A stretch of DNA of 64,000 nt from Mactra quadrangularis (taxonomy: Eukaryota; Mollusca; Bivalvia; Venerida; Mactridae): positions 35,455,231 through 35,519,230 of the forward strand of contig CM046307.1 of the NCBI GenBank assembly GCA_025267735.1, in the 5' to 3' direction. Position 1 is the first letter of the stretch, and each line of letters opens with the position of its first letter. Made by a program: the position numbers and the translations under genes. Positions 30,001 through 42,000 of the stretch are shown piece by piece. The notes under the pieces were generated by a model. That model had not been told where the DNA came from. It did no database searches and saw nothing but the letters and a program-made list of their open reading frames with translations.

Positions 30001-33000
30001 ATATAATTATAGGCACGGCCTATTGATGGAAAAGACAATGTTTCTTGCATGTATTTTGTCTATTTATGTAGTTGTTCTGCTTTTATGAAGGTAATATTAG
30101 TGTGTTGGCACAATCAGAAAGGAAAAGTGACATTATTGTAATATTTTCATGCAAGGGTATAACCTCCATAGTTGGATTCAAACCAGTGCCCTTTCAGGAC
30201 ACAAGATTCACAATCTAGGCACTCTACCATCTGCGCTACTGACCCGGGTTAGGCTTGTCCTAAATATAAGACCCTACATAACTTTATACCATATGGAACG
30301 AAAAATATCCAAATGATAAAAAAGTTACGTAGGGTCTTATTTTTAGGACTAGGGTTAGGCAACAATTCTAAACAGAAATAAAACCTTATAACAAAAGTGG
30401 AAAGGGAAGTAACTATGTCATATACATATGTTGATTAATTTCTATTGCTCAGCATTAATTTACATGTACATTATTACAAACATATGAATTTAAATCAAAA
30501 AAGTTTTTTCTCTATCATTCAAGCTGAGTCATCTACCGAAAAGTAGTATCAGTTACTTCCCTTTAAAAAAATCCACCGAAATTATTCTGAATTTTAGGCC
30601 CCTTACGAGATTAGACTGCATAATTTGATAAAAAGTGATTTATATCGAGAGCAAGAGCCGCCATTTTTTTGTGAAAAAAAATCTGTCCCACAAATAAATG
30701 AATATTTATCTGGAGAATAAACCTAGCCGTCCCACAATGCAACACAGGAACCAAATTGATCAATTTACCTGCATTAAGTGGTCATGGTCAATTAAATTTT
30801 AGAATTAACAGTGTCAACATCATTGTATAATGGTTCAGATGTGTGAAACCCCACCTAGTTAAGTCTTTAAACAGTCAAAATTTATCAACAAAGTGTCATC
30901 ACATAACTTAAGACTTCCAATATACAACTGACATTGTTTCTTGTGTCCTTTTTGAAGATCATTTAATAAGAAACTGCATAATTAATTATCTTAAATAAAA
31001 TTGGACAAATCAAATATATAATAATATAGCTTATATCTAAATATTTGTTTAAATTTTTTACAAATTTTGATTTAATTAAATTGTTGTTTTCTTAATTAAG
31101 ATTATTTTGAATTAGTATTTACATAAATTTTATGGCTAAAGCCAGTAAAAATAATGACTCACTGCTGCTGGACTATTCAAAGCATTTTTATCTTAACCTG
31201 GATTAAGTGGTCACCTGCTGTAAGCAGCCAATATTGTCACTTCCCTTCACTGGCTGCTTAATGCCGGTTATACTGTATTTACATACCGTAAATCAAAAAC
31301 TAGTCCTCTTTTCAATACTTTCTAAGCTAATATAACAAGCAGTATTTCTCTGCTCCATTAACTATGATTATATAAATTATTGTTTCTTTTAGAAGAACAA
31401 AAAAATTAGAGCTTTAAAGCATTTTCAACCACTTCATCCTTCCTTGAACAATGAACATTATTTGCATTTGACATTAATAAAAACAAGAATTACATAATTT
31501 TACAACAATAAACATTAACGTCATGCTATATCTACAAGTGCAAGTTAGATGCACCCTAGAACGTGGTTTTATCATTTTGCCACTTTCCTTTCCATGGCAG
31601 AAAGTTCTTCTTTTTGATATTTGTTTGTGGCATCCTTTTTACAACAAAAGTTTAAAGAATCCAAATTAAAATAAATTTCACCAGCCTTTTAGCTGTATGG
31701 TAGGTCTGAGTTTTTGACTATTGCTGTTTCAGATATGTTTACTTACACCTTTGTTTTATTTTTTAGCATCATGTCAGCTAGGATTGGTGGCTGGAATGGC
31801 TGGTGGCATGACACCAGCAGACCATGCTTTGTTAGACAGTGCAGTAAAACAGATTGTTCATCCAATGGCAACACCAACAGCAGGAATGATTAGTACTGCA
31901 TTAATGCAAGGTGCCCCACCATCCACCATGATGCAAGTAATGCAATATTTACCAGAGATGCAAGCACTAGCTAGAAGAATGGGTGTTAAAGCTCCACAAG
32001 CCACAGGAGTATCAGCTGATGCTGCCCTGGATGCCATGATACTAGACAGAGCTACAAACTGGTTACAACAACAAAATATGATGAGAGCAATGACTAGTGG
32101 TGGAGGCTTCCTTGACAGCATGGGAATTTTTGGTGGTATGGGTGGTTTGGGAGGCATGCAAGGTTTTGGGGGCATGCAAGGGTTTGGGGGTATGGGTGGT
32201 TTAAACAGCATGGATGGTTTCGCTTCAATGGCATTATTTGAAAGTATGATGTAATGTTTTAAACACAGTGTAATTATATATTCATGAACTTGTATATTTG
32301 TTTGTGGTTAGGAAAAGAATAAAATTTTATAACAAAAAATGTTTGTTGAATATTATACCCCCACTCACCCTTTCTCAGTTCATGATTTCTTATATTTAGA
32401 ACATAGTAGCATGGTATGTTGATTTGACATAGAACTTGGTATACTTTGTGCAAACTGACCAGAGGCAGATAAATGCATCATGCTCTTAAGTAAATTTACA
32501 CAAAAGCTAACTGGTCTAAAATATGTAAATGATATTTGATAGGGGTGTAAGAATATGGTAAAAACCATATGTAGAGGTTATTAAACAGGACAAGTGTGCC
32601 TTAAGGCAGATATTGGCACACTTGCTTAGGTATAGGTCAAAGGGCTTTTGCATAATTTTGACTTAAGACACACTAGCCCTGTTTAGTAACTTTTTTGCAT
32701 ATGTTGACTCTAACATGTAATTATGATTTTTCTAAGACAAAAATACAAATATTTTTCCGACGTAACATGCTATATTGCATGTTGACATTGCATTACCTTT
32801 AGTGTTTTGTTCATTCAATGCAAAAATGTTGGAATCTAATGAACATTTATTATAAAAAATAAGTCTTGATGTTTATAATTTTATACTACTATGAAAAAAA
32901 CATGTCTTAACATTTGACATCTACTTGTTGCAAATTACATAACAAATTCCATGTGCGACAGTCTGCCATTGTTGGACTGTTGATGGGAAATGACAGGAAG

Positions 33001-36000
33001 TTGCCTGGATATGCTTTTTTGGCACATTAGGAAGTGTGCCAATATCATATTTTAGCACACTTGTTCAATACTGAAACATATTGTTGACATTGAGGCAATA
33101 TAAGCACACTTTCATGGCATTTTTGTTACTATTTATAGTAAGAGGCAAATATACTGATGCATGAACATCATTTTACAGATATAAACATACCACTTTGATA
33201 ATCAACATTTATTATAAATGGTGCATAATAACATTGTAAATTTTATATGACAATATGCTAAAACAAGAGCATTCCAAGGACATCAAATTGCCAAATGTTT
33301 TGTTAATGGCAAACTGGCTTATCTTAAAACTAAACTCTTAAGTGCTTTCAAGACAGGACTTAAGTTTTCCAAAGGAAATAAATCAGTCAGACAATAATTA
33401 CACCTATATTTGTAAAATATGAAAAGGGTATAACTAAAACAAATACACACTTAGTTGTGAAGATGAATTCATAAGTACTAAAGATATTTTATTTAGAGCA
33501 AATTTCATCATCAAACATTAAGATAAAATGACATAACAACAAACATGTTTTGAAGAGAAAATAATAAACTCAGAAACATTTAATTCAGCCAATTAATCAT
33601 AACAGATTGTAACACAGTCACATGCATTTTCACTATACAGTACAACCTCTCCTGAACAACACCAACTGTGAGGGAATAAAGTATGTTGCTGTTCAGAGAT
33701 TGCTGCTCTCCAGAGGAGAAATTCAACTAAAATTACGCCTGAGGGAAACATCTAAAGCTGTTGTTGTGCAGTGGATGTGTTCTATAGAGGGTTGCTCTGC
33801 AGAGTTTATACTGTATCAGTATAGGAACGCATGTAATACATCATTAGACGGTAATATATAGGGCTGTTATAATTGTATAAATGAGCTTAGTAAAAAATAG
33901 TGCCAATTTATAAATAAGCTTTGATGTCTGTTATAAATTTGTCAATAAATGCAACAAATGTTTTAAATCACATCTGTTGATTAAATACCCTTAATAAATT
34001 GTGAAAATATCCAAACTGAGTTTGAAGAGATTCTAGCATAAATGAAAAATGACATACTTAAAGATGTTTTAAAAGTGTTTTACAGTTCCATTGCCATTTC
34101 ATTTTATGCTTTATCCTACGTTAATGCCACACATTATACAAATATACAAAAGTTTTAGCTGCATTACTTTAAAATTACGCGACATGTCAACAAAAAGCCA
34201 CTCTCCAAGGGCAAGGTGGGATGTGTTTATTTTGAGACACTAATTTTAACGCATGCAATTGAATGTTAATAACAGTTGTCATATAAACTATAATATTGAA
34301 ATTATGTTTAGTATGATGTGATGCAACAAATTCATACCATTAGGCCAATTATCATCATTCTGCCCACTTTAGTCACCTATTAACCTTAAAATAGTACTCT
34401 ATAAATCTACCTAAATAAATCATACTCACAGGATGTCAGAAAATGGCAATTGTTCATGGAGACATATCAAAATATAAAATGTAGGTTTCTATATAAACAT
34501 AATGTCAAACATTGGAAACATTATCTCTAATTATTTCTTAGTTGATAAATCAAGACCTATATAGTACAATATAAGTATAACTAAGACATAAACAAGAGAG
34601 TCCCTAGTACTCTGAACTGCTCACCTGAAAATTAGATCCTAGGGTTGCGTGACACAAATTTTACTAACAAATTCTTATTAATCTGCAAAAAATGGTAATA
34701 CCTGGGACAAGAGTAAATTATAACCCAAGTGGCACAATCTGAACAGATTTCAAAAAGGGACCCAGATGTCAATTATGATTCAAGGGGCATAATTTAAACA
34801 GATTTCATGAAGAGCTTTAAGATGATGTTATATGCCAAATATGTTAGCATAAGGCTTTATGGTTTTAGACATGTATATTTTTAAGAAACTGTCTATGATA
34901 AATGCAGACACTTACTCACATGCAGGCCAGATAGACTGATCACCTACAGCACTTTCAGTTGAGGTGAGCTAAAAATTAAAAGATGCATTGTTATTACACC
35001 AAGCTAATGAAATGAATGGATACTTCTTTGACATTCACTTAATCCTGGGGCTAGTTAAAGTCAAAATTTGAGTGACTTGAAGCCATTTGAACTTAAAAAG
35101 AATGGTGTTAAGGAAACCATCTTTCAAGACAATGTGTGCGACAATATTAATCATGGATGTCCATTATGTAATTGAAAAGTATGACCATGGTCTACAAAGG
35201 TCACAGCAAGAGAGAATTGTCAAAATTAAACATTACCACTGACACTTGGCTAAAGAGTGATTACTATGGCTATAATCATGTGCTAACGGGTTACACATGT
35301 CTTTCACTTTAAGTATTGAGTCAAAGGGTTTGGTTGTGCTGTAATTTAGCTTAAATTTTGTAATTTCAATATGTTGTGGATTAATTCCTTGCTCTTTGTA
35401 GCAGTAGCAGTGGCAGCTCTAATACATAAAGGTAATTATAATTTTGAATTAAAAGTGTAAGCAATTTTTATATTTTGATGAGTGGATGTGTAAGTGATAG
35501 GGGCTTGACTTGAAATAATGATCAACCATATAATCACAATAGATAGATCAAACCAAATAGCTATCTGCTGTACAGTGCTTTTGTAAATTTTGCATACATA
35601 GTTTCATTCCAGTTCACATGCCAATAACTCATCCATTTGATACAAGTAGTTGCCTCCTGTTGGTATGTTAACATGCTTCAGCTAAAGACTTAATTTGTGT
35701 TTTCTGTAGGAGCACAAGATGAAACACAAAAACACTATTATTTCAAGTAAATGAAACAATTCATGCAGATGTATAATTTGATATTATTTAAACAACCAGT
35801 AATTTCAATTAAAATCTGGATTCAATAACAATTAATAGTTATTTTTTAAAGTACTGTAAATCATATTCTTAAATTTTACTTGAGGATGAAAAACACTTTC
35901 TTGTATCTTTCAAGGTAGATCGTGGGAAACTCATCTAACAAAATAAAGATTGAATTCCCACTGATATGAATTGCCATTAAAATTAGGAATATTTGTTTAA

Positions 36001-39000
36001 AAAAATTGAAGTTATTTAATTTTTTTGCAAATATCACTCACAGTCACATGAATTTTGGGCAGAATAGGTTATGCCAAGGTTGTGCAAAAGCTGACACAAG
36101 AGTTTCTGCACGACTCTTAATGTAATGATTTTCATAAAAAAATACATTTAGTGACCAAAATATAGCTTTGATACTTTTTTGATTAGTAAAAACTGATAAA
36201 ATAAACTGCAAAAAAATTCATCTCCAAAATATTAATTATGTTACCTTTTGCACCAAAGCAAAATAAACAATAAAACTAAAATGGTTCACATGTCTCATCT
36301 AAAGGCCAGTGATCTTTAGGGGTGTAACATTCAGCAAAAGCCATATTGCAATATACAAAACCCATATTGCATTAATTCATATTGCATAAGTGCTGTTTTT
36401 TTCCACATTTGTCATCATTTAATCAGCATCACAGACATAATGTGTATTTCAAATTCTCTTTTATAATGTAAACGTTTGAATGAGATCTGTAAAATGAAAT
36501 GTATGTTAGAAAATGCATTGCTTGATTCAATGAAACTGACTTTCGAAGAAAATTCCTGTAGTACATGTATAACAAAATGTTAAACCTACAAAAGCACATC
36601 ATGATAATTTCAAGTTTTCAGCACAGTTATTTTTTCAAAACATTAATTTCTGATTCTGATAAAAACACTCAGCATGGCTGCAAATAACTACATTAAAAAA
36701 CCAGTGCAAGGAAAATCTAACTGGTTAAAAACCGTCATAATTCGTATTGCAGTTTTAACTGGTTCATCTGTTAACCCTTCCACCCCTATCAAATAGCCTA
36801 AATGCATTTGTAATGTTTCAGTTTGCAATGAATAAAACTAGCACAATGTTTACTTTCAGGAGAATGTCAATTGTTTCCAAGATATGGAACACTAGATCAA
36901 GCTGTACAGTATATCATACATCCAAATGCTAGACCTACATTACCAATGATAGAACTTGCTTTAAATCACCTTGTAACACCAAGACAAAGAGGTCAACTTA
37001 AAGAATTTATACCACATTTTGTACAACTAGCTCTAGACATAGGCCTTCATACCAATGGTACAGCAGGGAACATAACTGAGCAACACAATCATCTGAACAA
37101 CTTGATTCATGACAAGTCAATGGAATGGTTACTGAGCAGGATTAGAGAAACAGTAAATGTACAATCCCAACCACAGGAATCATTACTACAAAACCTTATA
37201 AGACAACAAGTAGGCCAAGGACGTTTAAACATGGAGGATTTACAAGAAATACTTGGGCTTGACAATAGTGCTCCAAACAACCAACGGCCTACAGGTGAAC
37301 CAGGCACTACAAGACCAATAAATTCCAATAGTATGAACATGGGTAGGTTGTTCTATGAAGCAGGACTCAACATGGCTAACTCACTCTTGACGGAGCCAGC
37401 TGTGGAAGGGCAATCAGCAACAGGTAGTGCTAATACTGGAAACCAAGTTCCACAAGGAGAGGCGGAGACAGAAGGAGCTACAGCAATAGGTGGAGCTAAT
37501 ATGGGATGGCAATCTCCAATGGAAAAAGCTCTTATGGGATGGCAATCTCCAATGGGAAGAGTTGATATGGGATGGCAACCACCAATGGGAGGAGTTGATA
37601 TGGGATGGCAATCACCAATGGGATGGCAATCACCAATGGGAGGAGCAAACACAGAGGGGGCAGTGCCAATGGATAGAGCTATCATGGAATTGCTATTTCC
37701 AATTGGAGGAGCAAATTTTGGTTGGCAATTTCCAATAGATAGAGCTAATATAGGCGCACAATTTCCAATAGGTGAATCTTATATGGGATGGCAATTTCCA
37801 ATGTTTGAAGCTAACTTGGGTACACCAGTGACTGCAAATGAAGTAGGTTTCAACATCCCTAACATATTTTCAATTATTGATCATCTAGGAAACCCAGCAT
37901 TAGATTATACATATCAACAAGGACAAACAGGGGAGTTAACCACTGGTAGTCCATTTGTTACAAGTGGAGCACAAATAGCCGGTCCTTCTACTGACATGTC
38001 GGTGGAAACACAAGGAATTAACTTAGAGACTCCAGTTTAACAAACAGCACACAATGTTGCAGAAAATGCAGAAGTATAACGTGCTACGTCATGAGCTTAG
38101 ATAAAAACATACCTACAAGAATATTGACTTCAAATATTTCTCTCAATGAAAATTAAAAGACAACACTAACCATGTATAAAAGTGCTACTATTACATTTAA
38201 TCAAGTGAATAACTGAAAATCTTGTATATATCAAAGTAAGATGAAGTCATGGAACTATACCATTATTACAGCATCTTCATAGGTAAATGAGTTAACTAAA
38301 TGAGAATCCTGTATTCAGAAGCTTTTACACAGGAAAAGAATCCATTCTCAGGTCCTAAATATCATCTACCTCAGGACTAGCCCAGAAAAAAAACTTTTAT
38401 CAATTAATCATGAGAAAAATGTGTCATATTATAAAGCTTAGTGTGAGTACCAAAAGATTCCAACATCTTTACAATAATGAAAACACAGAAAGAAAATTTG
38501 GAAATAAACATATTGCATTAAATAATAATGGAAGGACATATCTGCTTAAAATATTATAGAACCATAATATTATTATTAAATGACTATGGAGCAGAATTTC
38601 TGTCTTTTATTTCTGTACAGCAAAAGTCATTTTCATCCATCGTCAAAAACTTCCCATGTCTATGCTATTAATGACAACTTAAATCATTATAATCTATTAT
38701 GGAAAAATATGATGCCCATTATGACTTAATTATCAGGTGAATAACAACTTATTAAACAAGTGTCTTATTTTGCTAACAATTTACAGCGTACAATTTTGCA
38801 ATTTTGATTTTGAATCTGCACTCTTATAGTCATGGTTAAATTTTAAGATATCTTTAATTACAGAGCATGTAATTGAGTTAAGAATATGATTTTACAAGCA
38901 AACTGACCAATTCAGGTTATTGAATGAAATACAAAGAAGCCAGAAAAATGCACTTAAATCATCCATTCCCCTAATCAATGAGGGAGGTTTTTATACATAA

Positions 39001-42000
39001 ATCTCAAACTTTCAGTTTTATGTCAATTTTTATGTCACTAAAAGGTTGTCAGTAGAACACTGCTTTACAGCTTCCTATTTGTTTCAATAAAAATTTCAGA
39101 GTTAACAAAAAGTTAATATTAAAGTAAAAATATGTGAATGAAAAGCTTTAACCCATTTATCCATGGTATATGTTCAAGTGAAAGCACATGACGTCATGAA
39201 TATAATTCAAGGTTAAATTTCTAATACTACTAGACATTTTCTAGACAGATATATTTACATAATGATAATCACATGATTCCTTAATTGTTTTGTAATTAAT
39301 ATTTTCATTACTGTAAGAAATTTCATAACCCTTTAATTATCACGTTAATTGCTATAACACAGATAGTGCCTATGAAGGTATACATAAAATATTTTTTTCC
39401 ATGACACATTTTTTGCACAATGTATTCTAATTTTCCATGACTACCTGTGATAATTTTCCCCTTAAGGTGGTATGATACCTGACTTTTTTTAGATTTGCAT
39501 ATAAATTCCGGTACCGTAGTAAACTTGAAGATATTTCCAATTCGGATCAACACTTTTCTTGACGTCATTATTACTAACAACGTTACCATGACGTTGTAAA
39601 CATGATTTTTCTGGATTTTTTCTGATGTTGCCAATTCGGAAGTTTTTGTCTCTTTCAAAAGTTTTAAAAGAAAACATATATTTACACTATTCAGGTGGTA
39701 GATAATGCTGTAAGCTTCAAAATTGATGTATAATTTGTTGTAGTGGCACAGAAAGTAAAGATTTAGCAACACATTAAAGATGTTTTCTTACCATTGTCAA
39801 CTGACGTAAAAAGTGCACACAATCGTCATGTTTACGAAGTCATGGTAACGTTTTTAGCAATAATGATGTCAACTAAAGTGTAGATCCGAATTGGAAATAT
39901 CTTCAAGTTTACAATGGTACCAAAAATATATGCAAATCTAAAAAAAGTCAGAAGTACCATACCACCTTAAATCAAAATTCCATTTTTTTCTTTTCAAAAA
40001 TATCTCATTTTCCATGCTTTTTCCAATTTGTATGAACCCTGGAATTACATTGTATTTCATTACCAAGGTCCACAAAAGTTTGCCAAGTCTGGGAATCCAA
40101 TCAACAAACTCTAGTTCAATAGACTTGAGCACTACTGACTGAGCTAACCAGGTAAAGTGAAGCTAATATCTTACCCTAGGTTTATCACCACTTGTATCTT
40201 GCCAATATTTATGAAACTTGACAATATTTGGATGATCTAATTGTATCAAATTATCGAAGACTTGTCGTATCTTCTCCTGTAAACAAAAAAATCACATGTG
40301 CACACATATCATCATACATTTTTATTAGGGGTGACTATTAGGGCCAAAAATATTATCATGATAGTATTGTGATTGTAAAAGTTCTATTGCAATAGTACAT
40401 GTATTGAAGTAGTAAAAAACTGTGGCAATACTATCACAAAAGTTTTTATTACAAAAACAACATATAATAATTCTAATCATTTTAAAGTTTGATACCCTGT
40501 TTTACCATACATCTTGAAGAATATAGAGCCAATCTGCCTTAAGAAGCTTTATCAGTCAACAGTTTTACATAGGCGGATCCAGAGGGTGGACCTGGCGTAT
40601 GCCCCCCCCCCCCCTAAAGTTGCCCAAGCAAGGTTTTTTCCATCTTAAAAATTAATATTTATAGATAAATACATATATAAAACATAAAATGTAAAAAAAT
40701 TCTGCATGCTATGCTTGCAATCAGTTACAATACTGGGAGTACACTAATACAATGACATAATGACCATGTACAATATTCCCTCTCATTTTTTGTAAGATTT
40801 TAACATGATCTAATGGCTGTTAGAAAATTATATGATATATATCTCAATACTTTTTATTGCATACCCTGGGAAAGGAGACTTGAGTTTTTGAATTCCTTAG
40901 AAATGACCAAACTCAAACATACATTAACCTGGCTGATATAAGTACTCCATATTTGTGTGATAATCCTAATTCCCAATAACAAATACATGTAAGAAGTTTC
41001 TGAATCTAAAATCAACTAACATGCATCATTACAAATACAAATAGTCTCATTCAAAATTGCAAAATTCTAAAAAATTTGGTCATCCAATTGAAATTTTGGT
41101 TGCCATGGTCACTTGGGGGAGTGTTTATTTTGGGCTTTGGTCAAAGGCAAGGGCTGATACATATCTACATTACAGATAACATAATATCAAGAGTTCAAGA
41201 TTCTACTAAAATCTGGGATCTCCTGTTGTTTTACAAGCATTGGTCTAGTTTACTAGAATATACAATACATGAATTCAAATTTAGTGTTGAGGACACCATA
41301 TTTATGAAGCTCTCAAGCACATTTACAGCTACATTTAACTAGAAAGTGTTCTCACTATACAATGTTGGTTTTAAAGTTATTTCCATCTGAACATCTTTCA
41401 AAGCTTATTATAAATGAGTTGTTTACAAAGGCGGAAATTACTGCTGCAGTTTATTTTGCCATTTGTCATTCATAACTACTTAATAATAAATAATTAATAA
41501 GTTTATCTTTTATCTGGGTGACTTTGTACAAAAGTTGTCCCATCATCTAATTAAATAAAGTTGGATTGTAAAACAAGTTATGACAACTTACATTATTCAC
41601 TTTAAAGTTTGCTACCAGGTACACTAGTACTAAGCAAGCAATAAAGTTTCTTGTACATTGAAACAACAAGGAAGAATTTAAAGAGATACTAACCAACAAG
41701 AGCCAAATATTCCAGGATTTCTAGTCTAACATTGTAACCACTTGGCCACACCCACTTTATGGGCTCATTTATGTTAGCCATTATAAATGCCAATCCGATG
41801 ATAAAGATAAATTTTGACCAGTATGTTATGTTTAATTGTTATACATGTACAACCCTTTGCAGGGTTCAACACTAACAGTGTCCTGTGATTCCTTTTATTG
41901 GAGGGATCCCTAACACTAGGGAGGAACCTCTGAATAACTTACTAGATATTCCTTTCGAATCTCAGGTAAAAGCAGAAAGTGTCAAACCTTGCATTGAATA

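Larger units (their letters stand above)
28834..31766 (+). other. Gene A intron 1
   Basis: 2.9 kb, GT-AG. It holds a tRNA-like SINE (30150-30250), a small hairpin MITE (30257-30349) and a repeat fragment near 31190-31275 (GGATTAAGTGGTCACCTGCT). The remainder is AT-rich with nothing recognised. Confidence 0.75.
22625..40174 (-). other. NRBP1 intron 3, host of the nested genes
   Basis: A 17.5 kb intron, the largest in the gene, between coding exons 3 and 4. It contains genes A and B on the opposite strand and many repeats, listed separately. Confidence 0.93.

Noticed and set aside
31721..31766. Upstream extension of gene A exon 2 as an alternative hydrophobic leader
   Set aside because: It has no ATG in frame and overlaps the pyrimidine tract of a good acceptor; it reads as intron.
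31858..32211. Minus-strand 117-codon Pro/Lys-rich frame
   Set aside because: Shadow of the Gly/Met-rich tail of gene A on the other strand.
37107..37738. Several frames on both strands over gene B
   Set aside because: Shadows of the 33-bp coding repeat; the frame joined to the signal exon is the longest and has matching splice phase.
39323..39772. Minus-strand 149-codon frame
   Set aside because: It crosses the arm of a MITE, has no recognisable domain, and its frame is not kept in the other arm.
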